Below are positions 55,659 to 64,000 of a DNA stretch of 64,000 nucleotides, one piece after another. Source of the DNA: Desulfoprunum benzoelyticum (GTDB lineage: Bacteria > Desulfobacterota > Desulfobulbia > Desulfobulbales > Desulfocapsaceae). The notes beneath the pieces were generated by a model. That model was not told the DNA's origin, did not search any database, and was given only the letters and a program-made list of their open reading frames with translations. The stretch is taken from NCBI RefSeq assembly GCF_014201505.1, contig NZ_JACHEO010000007.1, positions 62,001 through 126,000 on the forward strand, in the 5' to 3' direction. How positions within the stretch are numbered: position 1 is the first letter of the stretch; each line of letters starts with the position of its first letter. The position numbers were made by a program, and so were the translations under genes.

Positions 55659-57476
55659 TCAGGCCATTCTCCCCTTCAGGGTGATGATGAACTCGGAGCC
55701 GATTCCCTCCTGGCTGCGGACGTCGATCGTGCCGTCATGGGCCTGGACGATGTGTTTGACGATCGCCAGGCCGAGGCCGGTCCCGCCTTCCGTCCGGCTC
55801 CTGGCCTGGTCGCTGCGGTAGAAACGCTCGAACAGCCGCGGCAGGTGCTGCGGGGCGATGCCGCAACCGGTATCCCTGACCGCTATCGCCACCTGCGGTT
55901 TCCCCTCTGCATCGGCACGGACGGCAGCGGAGATCGTGACGACATCGTCTCTGCGGCTGTAGCGGATCGCGTTGACCACCAGGTTGACGATCGCCTGCTC
56001 GAGCAGGGTGTCGTTCATCGTCGCCAGGATCCCCGCCGGACAATCGACGGCGAGGCCGACACCGGCCTTCTCCGCCTCGATCCGGCAGGTCTGGACCGCG
56101 GCCTCGAGAACGGCGACGAGCGGTCCCTCGCGGAGATCTATCCCCCCGGCCCTCGACTCCTGCTCGATCCGCGACAGGGCCAGCAGGTCGTCGATGATCG
56201 CGTTCAACCGCTCGGACTGGCGCAGCACCGTCTCCAGGAACGGGATCGCGACCTCGCGGTTGTCGAGGGCCCCGTCGAGCAGGGTCTCGACATAGCCGCG
56301 GATCGAGGTGATCGGCGTTCGCAATTCGTGCGAAACGTTGGCGACGAAGTCCCGGCGGACGGTCTCGAGCCGCCGCAGCTTGGTGACATCGTTGATGACC
56401 GCCAGCGCCCCGCCCTCCTTTGCCCGGCCGTCATGCAGGCTGACGATGCGGACATGCAGCAGCTTGTCGCCCTCCCGGTCGCGAAAGATCATCTCCTCCT
56501 CCACCGGCTCGCCGGAGGCCAGCACCCGGCCGATCCGGACCTGCAGGTCGATGTTGCGGACGACCGCCTGCAGGAGCCTGCCGGGCGCCTCCCCGGCATC
56601 GACGGCGAGCAGGCGGGCGGCGGCGGCATTGATGCCGATCACGCGCTCGTCGTTGTCGATCGCGATAACCGCTTCGATCATGCTCGAAAAAACGGTATCC
56701 AACTGTTGCCGGTGGGTTTCGATCGTCGTGATCCTGTCATCAAGCATCTCCGCCATCCGATCCATCGATGCGGCAAGCGATACGACCTCGAGCGAGGCCG
56801 AATCGGGAAGGGAGGTCTGCATCTTGCGGCTGAAATCCCCCCGGGCGAAATCCTCGGCGTTGTGCTGCATTGCTTCGAGAGGACGGCTGATGCGGCGCGA
56901 GAGCAGGAGAACGAGCAGGCCGGCAATGGCGACGACGACGATCGAGCCGATGCCGATCCGCACCTGGATTCCCGCCAGGGCGCGATCGATGGCGGTCACC
57001 GGCACCGCCAGGCGCAGCACGGCCTCGACCGTCGCGACGCCGCCGGGGTGTGCCCGACGGATGGGAATGGCGGTGTACAGCATGAATTCGTTGAGGGTCT
57101 TGCTGAAACGCAGCGATTGCCCGGTGTCGCCGGCAAAGGCGGTGACGATTTCCGGGCGCTGCAGGTGATTTTCCATCGTCTCCGGGGTCTCGCTGGAATC
57201 GGCGAGGACCGTGCCGTCGGGAGAGATGACGGTGATCCGGGTCAGCGATTCCCGCCCGACCTGGAGGCAGAACGCCCGGAGCTCCGGCGGGTCGGCAAGC
57301 AACCGTTCGACCCGGGCCCTGACCAGCCCGGCCCGGGCCGTCAGATCGGCGCCGACATGATGAACGAAAAAGTCCTGGATGCTGGCGGTTGCATACCAGG
57401 TGACGGCAGCGATGCAGAGGAGGATGGCCGTCAGGAAGGCCGGGAATATGTGCCATAGGAGTTTTCTCTGTCTCAT
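55659..57476 (-). CDS. phoR: Phosphate-regulon sensor histidine kinase PhoR
   Basis: A 605-residue membrane kinase: membrane helix 1 (about residues 8-30), a periplasmic sensor (31-175), helix 2 (180-200), a HAMP domain (201-255), a PAS domain (270-375, SSMIEAVIAIDNDERVIGINAAAARLL), then the HisKA domain (FVANVSHELRTPITSIRGYVETLLDG) and HATPase_c (NLVVNAIRYS, DTGCGIAPQHLPRLFERFYR, GGTGLGLAIVKHIVQAHDG). ATG 57476 is preferred over GTG 57491: it lies one base after the phoB stop and follows AAAGGTGAG. The PhoBR assignment rests on the pst operon opposite. Confidence 0.92.
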   Translation of the reverse strand: MRQRKLLWHIFPAFLTAILLCIAAVTWYATASIQDFFVHHVGADLTARAGLVRARVERLLADPPELRAFCLQVGRESLTRITVISPDGTVLADSSETPETMENHLQRPEIVTAFAGDTGQSLRFSKTLNEFMLYTAIPIRRAHPGGVATVEAVLRLAVPVTAIDRALAGIQVRIGIGSIVVVAIAGLLVLLLSRRISRPLEAMQHNAEDFARGDFSRKMQTSLPDSASLEVVSLAASMDRMAEMLDDRITTIETHRQQLDTVFSSMIEAVIAIDNDERVIGINAAAARLLAVDAGEAPGRLLQAVVRNIDLQVRIGRVLASGEPVEEEMIFRDREGDKLLHVRIVSLHDGRAKEGGALAVINDVTKLRRLETVRRDFVANVSHELRTPITSIRGYVETLLDGALDNREVAIPFLETVLRQSERLNAIIDDLLALSRIEQESRAGGIDLREGPLVAVLEAAVQTCRIEAEKAGVGLAVDCPAGILATMNDTLLEQAIVNLVVNAIRYSRRDDVVTISAAVRADAEGKPQVAIAVRDTGCGIAPQHLPRLFERFYRSDQARSRTEGGTGLGLAIVKHIVQAHDGTIDVRSQEGIGSEFIITLKGRMA

Positions 57477-57477
57477 C

Positions 57478-58194
57478 TCACCTTTCCCCACTCCGTGTTG
57501 ACTTGAAACGATAGCCGATGCCGCGGACGGTCTCGATGCTCTCGCCGGCCGCGCCGAGCTTCTTGCGCAGACCGTATATCTGGACGTCGACCGCTCGCGG
57601 GGTAATCAGAAAATCGTAGCCGCGGACGGCATCGATGATCTGCTGCCGGCTGAAGACCCACCCCGGTTTCGCCGCCAGTAGCGCGAGGATGCCGAACTCG
57701 GTCATCGTCAGGGCCAGCAGTTCACCATCGACGCGGATTTCATGCCGGCCCTGGTCGATCTCGATGCCGGCCCCGGTGATGATGGTGTGGCCCTCGTCCT
57801 CCCCTTCCGGCGCCCGGCCGCGGCGGAGAACCGCCTTGACCCGGGCGATCAGCACCTTGGGGCTGAAGGGCTTGATGATATAGTCGTCGGCGCCCGCCTC
57901 GAGACCGGCGACCACATCCTCTTCCTCACCCTTGGCGGTCAGCATCAATATCGGCACGGCCGCCCGGGTCGGCGATTCGCTTTCCCTGACGGCGGCGCAG
58001 ACCTTTATCCCGCTCATCCCCGGCAGCATCAGATCGAGCAGGATGCAGTCGACCTCGTCGCGCTGCAGACAGGCCAGCGCCTCCTCGCCGGAATCGGCGC
58101 AGCTGACGTGGAAACCGGCCCTGATCAGGTTATAGCTCACCAGCTGCTGGATATCGGCATCGTCTTCAACGACGAGAATATGCGATTTTGCCAT
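57478..58194 (-). CDS. phoB: Phosphate-regulon response regulator PhoB
   Basis: A 238-residue OmpR/PhoB-family regulator. The REC domain has ILVVEDDADIQQLV, the phospho-acceptor in VDCILLDLMLPGMSG, LMLTAKGEEED and the KPFSPKVL lysine. The C-terminal winged helix has LTMTEFGILALLAAKPGWVFSRQQIIDAV and VDVQIYGLRKKLG. The frame opens at 58377, but ATG 58194 is the family start. It is one base upstream of phoR and divergent from phoU-pst; candidate Pho boxes lie between. Confidence 0.93.
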   Translation of the reverse strand: MAKSHILVVEDDADIQQLVSYNLIRAGFHVSCADSGEEALACLQRDEVDCILLDLMLPGMSGIKVCAAVRESESPTRAAVPILMLTAKGEEEDVVAGLEAGADDYIIKPFSPKVLIARVKAVLRRGRAPEGEDEGHTIITGAGIEIDQGRHEIRVDGELLALTMTEFGILALLAAKPGWVFSRQQIIDAVRGYDFLITPRAVDVQIYGLRKKLGAAGESIETVRGIGYRFKSTRSGER

Positions 58195-58369
58195 GTTGCT
58201 GAATGTTCCTCGCTTGTCTCTTCTTTCCCCCGTCGCCCCAGGGGGCAGGCCACCAGGCGGGGACCATCGCCGCCGGGGCCGGCCGCGGGCCATCACCGTG
58301 ACGACCCCTTGCCCATGCGTCTCCAAATGTGCTGCATTTACCCCCTTGGCCGCAAGCGCAATCGACCCC

Positions 58370-58385
58370 CTAACCAAATTCTAAC
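58370..58385. promoter_or_regulatory. Candidate Pho box between phoB and phoU
   Basis: CTAAC occurs at 58370-58374 and 58381-58385, an exact 11-base period as expected for PhoB direct repeats. A third copy, CTAACA, is at 58428-58433. The 295-base divergent region 58195-58489 contains no gene and must hold the promoters of phoBR and the pst operon. The repeats differ from the E. coli box CTGTCAT, so the assignment rests on spacing and position. Confidence 0.4.
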
Positions 58386-58489
58386 GAAGTCCTGATCGCA
58401 ACGAAACACAAGACCGTTACGTTATCCCTAACATCAAGGACGACTCCCGTCCCGCAGACCACCTCGACCTCAGACAGGAAGAACGAGCG

Positions 58490-59149
58490 ATGACAACCCA
58501 TTTCACATTTCATCACGCGCTGATCAAGCTCAACAAGATGGTCCTCAAGATGAGCGCCATGGCCGAGGACCGGGTCCGCAAAGCGGCGACGATCATCAAG
58601 ACCCGCGATCTCGAACTCATCCAGTCGTTGACCAACTCCGATTATGAAATCGACGAGATGGAGATGGAGGTGGAGGAAGAGTGCCTGAAGATCCTGGCCC
58701 TGCACCAGCCGGTCGCCAGCGACCTCCGTTTCATCATCATGGTGATCAAGGTCAACAGCGAGATCGAGCGCATTGCCGATCTCGCCGTCAACGTGGCGAT
58801 GCGGATGCAGGCGATCCTCAAGAGCCCGCACCGGGTTCCGACGCCCTATGACTATAGCGGGATGGCGGAGAAGGTCATCACCATGCTGAAAATGAGCATC
58901 GATGCGATGACCAATCGCGACGTCAGGCTGGCCCGCCAGGTCTTCGTCCTCGATGACGAGGTCGATGCGATGCGTCTCGACGCCTATCTCAAGGTCAAGG
59001 ACATGATCCGCAAATACCCGGAACACCCGGGCCAGTTGATCAACAGTTACCTGATCGCCCGTCACCTCGAGCGGATCGGCGACCGGGCCACCAATATCGC
59101 CGAAGAGGTCATCTACCTGGTCGAAGGCGAAATCGTCCGCTGCCAGTGA
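58490..59149 (+). CDS. phoU: Phosphate signalling regulator PhoU
   Basis: A 219-residue, all-helical protein with two PhoU repeats. Metal-binding E/DxxxD-type clusters appear as EIERIADLAVNVAMRM in the first repeat and HLERIGDRATNIAEEVIYLVEGE in the second, both classic family signatures. PhoU links Pst transport to PhoR and keeps the regulon off when phosphate is ample. Here it is the first gene of the operon, ahead of pstC, rather than the last. The ATG follows an AGGAAG-type site. Confidence 0.96.
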   Translation: MTTHFTFHHALIKLNKMVLKMSAMAEDRVRKAATIIKTRDLELIQSLTNSDYEIDEMEMEVEEECLKILALHQPVASDLRFIIMVIKVNSEIERIADLAVNVAMRMQAILKSPHRVPTPYDYSGMAEKVITMLKMSIDAMTNRDVRLARQVFVLDDEVDAMRLDAYLKVKDMIRKYPEHPGQLINSYLIARHLERIGDRATNIAEEVIYLVEGEIVRCQ

Positions 59150-59215
59150 GACTCCGACAACAGATGCAACCATCCAACCGCCCCGCCGTCACCGCAACCG
59201 CCTGCTGAGGCCACC

Positions 59216-60604
59216 ATGGACTTTCCCGCTCTGCTCCTCGTCCTCATGCTCCTCGCCGTCGGCGCCTATGTTCTCGGCGCCAGGAAGGCCATGGCGGCGG
59301 CGGCCGCCGGGGGCGGGATCCGCAGTCTCCATTCGCTGCCCAGTCACTACGGAATGTTGACCGCCGTCGCCGCCGTCCTGCCGGCCCTCTGCCTCGCCGT
59401 CGTGTGGCAGGCGGCCCAGCCTCCGGTCCTCACCGCCCTGCTCAAGGCGAGCCTGCCGGCCGAGACCCAGGCCCTCTCCGCCGGCGAGTTCAGCCTCATC
59501 ATCAACGACATCACCAACGTCGTCGCCGGCAACTTTACCCCCGGCGCCGACCAGACGGTCATTGCCGAGGCGGCACAACGGTATATGAAGTTGCAGGACA
59601 CTTCCGACCTGTTGCGCACCGGCATCGTCCTGCTGCTGGCGGCGGTCTCGACCGCCCTGGTCTACGCCCGCATCACCGCCCGGCTGCGGGCCAGGAACAT
59701 CGTCGAAGGGGTATTGAAGGCGCTGCTGATCGTTTGTTCGGCCTTCGCCATCTTCACCACCATCGGCATCGTCCTGTCGGTGCTGTTCGAGGCCTTGCGC
59801 TTCTTCAAGATCGTGCCGCCCCACGAGTTCCTGTTCGGTCTCGACTGGAGCCCGCAGATGGCGATCCGTGCCGACCAGACCGGCTCCTCCGGGGCCTTCG
59901 GCGCCGTCCCGGTCTTCGCCGGGACCATGCTCATCGCCCTGATCGCGATGATCGTCGCGATCCCGATCGGCCTGCTGTCCGCGATCTATCTCTCGGAATA
60001 CGCCGGCGAACGCCTGCGCACGGTCGCCAAACCGCTGCTGGAGATCCTCGCCGGCATCCCGACGGTCGTCTACGGTTTTTTCGCCGCCCTGACCGTCGCC
60101 CCCCTGATCCGCGACCTCGGCCTCTCCTTCAACCTCCCGGTCTCCTCCGAGAGCGCCCTGGCCGCCGGGCTGGTCATGGGGATCATGATCATCCCCTTCG
60201 TCTCGTCGCTGTCGGAGGACGTGCTCCACGCCGTGCCGCAATCGCTGCGCGACGGCTCGCTGGCCCTGGGGGCGACGAAGTTCGAGACGGTCAAAAACGT
60301 CGTCGTCCCGGCCGCCCTGCCCGGTATCGTCGGCGGCGTCCTGCTCGCGGTGTCGCGGGCGATCGGCGAGACGATGATCGTCGTCATGGCCGCCGGGCTC
60401 TCGGCCAACCTCACCGCCAACCCGTTCCAGGCGGTGACGACGGTCACGGTGCAGATCGTCACCCTGCTGGTCGGCGACCAGGAATTCGACAGCCCCAAGA
60501 CCCTGGCGGCCTTCGCCCTCGGCCTGGTCCTGTTCTTCTTCACCCTCTTCCTCAACTTCATCGCCCTGCGGGTGGTGCAGAAATACCGTGAACAGTATGA
60601 ATAA
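59216..60604 (+). CDS. pstC: Phosphate ABC transporter permease PstC
   Basis: A 462-residue permease, longer than the common 320 because of an N-terminal extension of about 180 residues with two or three membrane helices. The ABC permease core contains LSAIYLSEYAGERLRTVAKPLLEILAGIPTVVYGFFAAL and the EAA loop DGSLALGATKFETVKNVVVPAALPGIVGG. ATG 59216 follows GAGGCCACC. It overlaps pstA by eight bases. It forms the membrane channel for periplasmic phosphate with PstA. Confidence 0.94.
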   Translation: MDFPALLLVLMLLAVGAYVLGARKAMAAAAAGGGIRSLHSLPSHYGMLTAVAAVLPALCLAVVWQAAQPPVLTALLKASLPAETQALSAGEFSLIINDITNVVAGNFTPGADQTVIAEAAQRYMKLQDTSDLLRTGIVLLLAAVSTALVYARITARLRARNIVEGVLKALLIVCSAFAIFTTIGIVLSVLFEALRFFKIVPPHEFLFGLDWSPQMAIRADQTGSSGAFGAVPVFAGTMLIALIAMIVAIPIGLLSAIYLSEYAGERLRTVAKPLLEILAGIPTVVYGFFAALTVAPLIRDLGLSFNLPVSSESALAAGLVMGIMIIPFVSSLSEDVLHAVPQSLRDGSLALGATKFETVKNVVVPAALPGIVGGVLLAVSRAIGETMIVVMAAGLSANLTANPFQAVTTVTVQIVTLLVGDQEFDSPKTLAAFALGLVLFFFTLFLNFIALRVVQKYREQYE

Positions 60605-61898
60605 CAACGCCCAACCGCCAGTCTGTTGCGACACCCCGGGCCGGTCGCTGAGCGAGCGGATCGGCCGGGACCTGCCGCGCCGTTACCGGGCCGAGAAACG
60701 TTTCCGGCGGCTCGGCCTCACCGCCATCGTCGTCGCCCTGTCGTTTCTGGTCTTCCTCTTCGGCTCGATCATCGGCAGCGGCTACAGCGCCTTCCGCCAG
60801 ACCTACGTCGAGCTGGCCGTGACCTTCGACGAATCGGCCTTCACCAGCGAGAACCTGGCCGCCGCCGATTTTCCCGGCCTCGTCAAGCAATCGCTGCGGA
60901 CGATGTTCCCGGAGGTCGAGGGTCGCGCCGCGCTGAAAAACCTGTACCGGATCGTCAGTCCCTCGGCCGCCTACACCCTGCAGGACATGGTCGCCGAAAA
61001 CCCCAAACTGATCGGCACCACCCAGAGGATCTGGGTCCTGGCCGACGACGACGTCGACATGCTGATCAAGGGCCAGATCAGCGGCGCAGGGGAGGAGGCC
61101 AACCGCCGCCTCAAGGACGACCAGCTGGCCTGGATCACAACTCTGCGGGACCAGGGCCGGATCGAGACCCGCTTCAATACGACCTTCTTCACCGCCGGCG
61201 ATTCCCGCGAGCCCGAACAGGCCGGGATCCGCGGGGCGGTCATGGGGTCGTTCTACTCGCTGCTGATCACCCTGCTCCTCTCCTTTCCGATCGGGGTCAT
61301 GGCGGCGATCTATCTCGAGGAATTCGCCCCGGACAACATCCTGACCAATGTCATCGAGGTCAACATCAACAACCTCGCCGCCGTGCCGTCGATCATCTTC
61401 GGCCTGCTCGGGCTGGCGATCTTCATCAACTTCTTCGGCATGCCGCGGTCGACCCCGGTCGTCGGCGGCCTGGTGCTGACCCTGATGACCCTGCCGGTCA
61501 TCATCATCGCCAGCCGGGCGGCGCTGAAGTCGGTGCCGCCGTCGATCCGCGAGGCGGCGCTGGGCATCGGCGCCTCGAAGATGCAGACGGTGATCCATCA
61601 CGTCCTGCCGCTGGCCCTGCCGGGGATGCTGACCGGGACCATCATCGGCATGGCCCGGGCCCTGGGCGATACCGCGCCGCTGCTGATGATCGGCATGATC
61701 GCCTTCATCGTCGACATCCCCAGCGGTTTCACCGATCCGGCCACCGCCCTGCCGGTCCAGATCTTCCTCTGGGCCGACAGCCCGGAACGGGCCTTCACCG
61801 AGAAGACCTCGGCGGCGATCATGATCCTGCTCGCCTTTCTGATCGCCATGAACGCCACGGCGGTCTTCCTGAGAAAAAAATTCGAGATCAAGTGGTAA
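60597..61898 (+). CDS. pstA: Phosphate ABC transporter permease PstA
   Basis: A 433-residue permease, also extended: helix 1 (about residues 45-65) is followed by a large periplasmic domain (70-200) before the conserved permease core. The core shows GVMAAIYLEEFAPDNILTNVIEVNINNLAAVPSIIFGLLGLAIF and the EAA loop EAALGIGASKMQTVIHHVLPLALPGMLTG. ATG 60597 (MNNNAQPP) lies within the pstC end; a GTG nine bases earlier is an alternative. The extensions in PstC and PstA are probably paired. Confidence 0.93.
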   Translation: MNNNAQPPVCCDTPGRSLSERIGRDLPRRYRAEKRFRRLGLTAIVVALSFLVFLFGSIIGSGYSAFRQTYVELAVTFDESAFTSENLAAADFPGLVKQSLRTMFPEVEGRAALKNLYRIVSPSAAYTLQDMVAENPKLIGTTQRIWVLADDDVDMLIKGQISGAGEEANRRLKDDQLAWITTLRDQGRIETRFNTTFFTAGDSREPEQAGIRGAVMGSFYSLLITLLLSFPIGVMAAIYLEEFAPDNILTNVIEVNINNLAAVPSIIFGLLGLAIFINFFGMPRSTPVVGGLVLTLMTLPVIIIASRAALKSVPPSIREAALGIGASKMQTVIHHVLPLALPGMLTGTIIGMARALGDTAPLLMIGMIAFIVDIPSGFTDPATALPVQIFLWADSPERAFTEKTSAAIMILLAFLIAMNATAVFLRKKFEIKW

Positions 61899-61963
61899 CC
61901 CTTCAACCCGATAGTCTTAACTTCAGCACCAGCGGTATTCATCAACAACCCAAGGAGAACACA

Positions 61964-63004
61964 ATGAAAGCACGCAGCATGTTTCTGGCCAGCGCCCTGA
62001 CCATGACCCTGATCAGCAGCGGCACCGCAATGGCGGCCCGCGACTCGATCGCCATCGTCGGCTCGTCCACCGTCTACCCCTTCGCCACCGTCGTCGCCGA
62101 GCAGTTCGGCAAGGGCTCGACCTTCAAGACCCCGACGATCGAGTCGACCGGCACCGGCGGCGGCTTCAAGCTGTTCTGCGGCGGCGTCGGCGTCACCCAT
62201 CCCGACATCACCAACGCCTCCCGGGCGATCAAGGACTCGGAGAAAGAGACCTGCGCCAAAAACGGGGTCACCGACATCATCGAACTGAAGATCGGCTATG
62301 ACGGCATCGTCCTCGCCAACGCCAAGACGACCGAACCGATGGAGCTGAGCCGCAGGGAGATCTTCCTCGCCCTCGCCAAACAGGTACCGGACCCGGCCAC
62401 TGACGGCAAGCTCATTGCCAACCCCTACAAGACTTGGAACCAGATCAACCCGGCCCTGCCCGCCACTGCCATCGAGGTCCTCGGCCCGCCGCCGACCTCC
62501 GGCACCCGCGACGCCTTCACCGAGATGGTGATGGTCGCCGGCGCTGAGGAGTTCGAGTTTATCAAGGCGATGAGCAAGAGCGACAAGGACGCCTTCAAGC
62601 GGGTCAGCGAGACCGTGCGCGAGGACGGCGCCTATATCGAGGCCGGCGAGAACGACAACCTGATCGTCCAGAAGCTGCAGGCCAACCCCAAGGCCCTCGG
62701 CATCTTCGGCTTCTCCTTCCTCGACCAGAACGCCGACGCCATCCAGGGCTCGCTGATCGAGGGCGAGGCCCCGACCTTCGACAACATCTCCGCCGGCAGG
62801 TATGCGGTCTCCCGGCCGCTGTTCATCTACGTCAAGAAGGCCCATATCGGCGTGATCCCCGGCATCAAGGAGTACATCACCGAGTTTTCGAGCGAAAAGG
62901 CGTGGGGTGACGACGGCTACCTCGCCGACAAGGGGATGATCCCGATGCCGGCCGAAGAGCGGAAGAAATACGCCGACGACGTCGCCAATCTCAAGACCAT
63001 GTAA
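61964..63004 (+). CDS. pstS: Periplasmic phosphate-binding protein PstS
   Basis: A 346-residue secreted binding protein. Signal peptide MKARSMFLASALTMTLISSG (cleavage near TAMAA) is followed by IAIVGSSTVYPFATVVAEQF, the phosphate loop with SSTV, ESTGTGGGFKLFCGGVG, DITNASRAI and TSGTRDAF, all phosphate-ligand motifs of PstS/SphX. It differs from E. coli PstS in the cysteine pair FCGG...ETC. The ATG follows AAGGAGAACACA. It lies third in the operon after pstA and before pstB. Confidence 0.94.
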   Translation: MKARSMFLASALTMTLISSGTAMAARDSIAIVGSSTVYPFATVVAEQFGKGSTFKTPTIESTGTGGGFKLFCGGVGVTHPDITNASRAIKDSEKETCAKNGVTDIIELKIGYDGIVLANAKTTEPMELSRREIFLALAKQVPDPATDGKLIANPYKTWNQINPALPATAIEVLGPPPTSGTRDAFTEMVMVAGAEEFEFIKAMSKSDKDAFKRVSETVREDGAYIEAGENDNLIVQKLQANPKALGIFGFSFLDQNADAIQGSLIEGEAPTFDNISAGRYAVSRPLFIYVKKAHIGVIPGIKEYITEFSSEKAWGDDGYLADKGMIPMPAEERKKYADDVANLKTM

Positions 63005-63154
63005 TACAAGGCAAGCAGCCGGCAGGCCGGGGCGATGATGGTCCCGGCCTGCCACCCTATCGCCACAACCCATTTCCAGACAGCCAACCGCGGCATTTCA
63101 ACAATGTTTATGAAACTGACATCCGGACCGGCAGGAAGCACCAGGCAATCGACC

Positions 63155-63997
63155 ATGGAAGGAACCGGTTTTGCCGATTCCCGGCAGCAGGAAGCCGGAG
63201 CGGTGGCGCAGCGGCAGACCGTCGGCGAGTCTTTTGTCGCCGATCCCCGGATGACCGCCAGGGACGTTGCCGTCTACTACGGCGACAAATGCGCCATCCG
63301 CTCAATCAGTATCGATGTCGGCTGCAACGAGGTGCTGGCGATGATCGGCCCCTCCGGTTGCGGCAAGTCGACCTTTCTCCGCTGCCTCAACCGGATGAAC
63401 GATACCGTCCCCGGCTGCCGGGTCACCGGCGAGATCCGGCTCGACGGCGAGGACATCTACGCCCCGTCGGTCGATGTCGTGCCGCTGCGGGCCCGGGTCG
63501 GCATGGTCTTCCAAAAACCGAACCCCTTCCCCAAGTCGATCTTCGACAACGTCGCCTACGGCCCGAAGATCCATGGCCTGACCCGCACCAAGGCCGAACT
63601 CGAGGAGATCGTCGAGACCTCGCTCAGCAAGGCCGGGCTGTGGGAAGAGGTCAAGGACCGCCTGCAGGAACCGGGGACCGGGCTGTCGGGCGGCCAGCAG
63701 CAGCGGCTGTGCATCGCCCGGGCCATCGCCGTCAGCCCCGAGGTCATTCTGATGGACGAGCCGTGCTCGGCCCTCGATCCGATCGCCACCGCCCGGATCG
63801 AAGACCTGATCGCCGAACTGCGGCTGCAGTACTCGATCGTCATCGTCACCCATGCGATGCAGCAGGCATCGCGGGTGTCGCAACGAACCGCCTATTTCCA
63901 CCTCGGCGACCTGATCGAGGTCGGTCCGACCGAACGGGTCTTCACCAATCCCCGGCACCGGTTGACGGAAGATTATATTACCGGCCGGTTCGGCTGA
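63155..63997 (+). CDS. pstB: Phosphate ABC transporter ATP-binding protein PstB
   Basis: A PstB ATPase of 280 residues from ATG 63155, ending at TGA 63995-63997, three bases before the window end. It has the PstB start region [16 protein letters not shown], Walker [21 protein letters not shown]-loop [21 protein letters not shown], signature [16 protein letters not shown], Walker [17 protein letters not shown] and the H-loop VTHAMQQA. Upstream ATGs (63104, 63110, and the frame start 63035) would give longer N-termini. The 32-residue extension before MTARDV is unusual and the true start may lie within it. It is the last gene seen; the operon may continue. Confidence 0.94.
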   Translation: MEGTGFADSRQQEAGAVAQRQTVGESFVADPRMTARDVAVYYGDKCAIRSISIDVGCNEVLAMIGPSGCGKSTFLRCLNRMNDTVPGCRVTGEIRLDGEDIYAPSVDVVPLRARVGMVFQKPNPFPKSIFDNVAYGPKIHGLTRTKAELEEIVETSLSKAGLWEEVKDRLQEPGTGLSGGQQQRLCIARAIAVSPEVILMDEPCSALDPIATARIEDLIAELRLQYSIVIVTHAMQQASRVSQRTAYFHLGDLIEVGPTERVFTNPRHRLTEDYITGRFG

Positions 63998-64000
63998 CAG

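Noticed and set aside
54837..57458. An 873-codon plus-strand frame.
   Set aside because: It lies opposite the TauE/SafE and phoR genes, has shadow-type composition with no recognisable domain, and no ribosome site.
60626..61963. Long frame that includes the pstS start at its 3' end.
   Set aside because: The region before 61964 is out of frame with pstA and is a shadow; pstS starts at its own ATG with a Shine-Dalgarno.

Overview
The window is a gene-dense, GC-rich stretch of a Gram-negative bacterial chromosome with no phage, transposase or CRISPR array. The gene set suggests an anaerobic Thermodesulfobacteriota lineage, perhaps close to Desulfobulbales. The pointers are a nickel regulator, a selenocysteine tRNA, a PEP-CTERM protein with a sigma-54 promoter, a PilMNOP pilus cluster with an MshL-like secretin, SecB and LepB, and a PurF relative that starts MGG. 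The taxonomic assignment is inference; no rRNA is present.

Layout: (1) 1-3430 holds the end of a nikR-like gene and a minus-strand biotin operon, birA-bioY-bioM-bioN, with a BirA-type operator just upstream of birA. (2) 3.7-10.6 kb holds a PHP histidinol phosphatase, an MFS exporter, carB and a PurF-like protein without the catalytic cysteine. (3) 10.6-13.6 kb is an accessory island: tandem and inverted repeats, a CPBP membrane protease with a small membrane partner, and a PEP-CTERM protein with a canonical -24/-12 promoter and a strong terminator. (4) 13.6-18 kb holds Pit phosphate permease with its DUF47 partner, then a 699-residue protein combining a P-loop domain, an FHA-like domain and a PPP-type phosphatase. 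This is the most novel-looking gene of the window. (5) 18-22.3 kb is a minus-strand glycolysis operon, gap-rimI-pgk-tpiA-secG-tRNA-Leu(GAG), ending at a terminator. (6) 22.5-26.8 kb holds sfsA-queC converging on lepB-pyrB-pyrC.

(7) 27.2-35 kb is a pilus assembly operon, pilM-N-O-P, followed by a PilQ split into two proteins (AMIN/STN/TPR and a separate lipoprotein secretin) and a further lipoprotein. (8) 35-45 kb holds secB, uvrA, a CoA-binding protein, an isolated glyQ, tRNA-Sec, a small zinc-finger-like acidic protein, a PlsC-like acyltransferase, a ZntB-like CorA protein and a large MscS-type channel. (9) 45-54.3 kb is a complete Wsp-like chemosensory operon: CheW, CheR-TPR, CheW, MCP with stacked HAMP domains, CheA-REC, CheB and a final response regulator. 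The last carries a PAS-like and a cysteine-rich domain in place of GGDEF. (10) 54.7-64 kb holds a TauE/SafE exporter, phoB-phoR, and divergent phoU-pstC-pstA-pstS-pstB, with Pho-box-like repeats between the two sets.

Phosphate is a recurring theme: a low-affinity Pit system and a high-affinity Pst system with its sensor lie in one window. Start codons were moved downstream from the longest frame wherever a Shine-Dalgarno site or family alignment argued for it; each such choice is stated in the entry.
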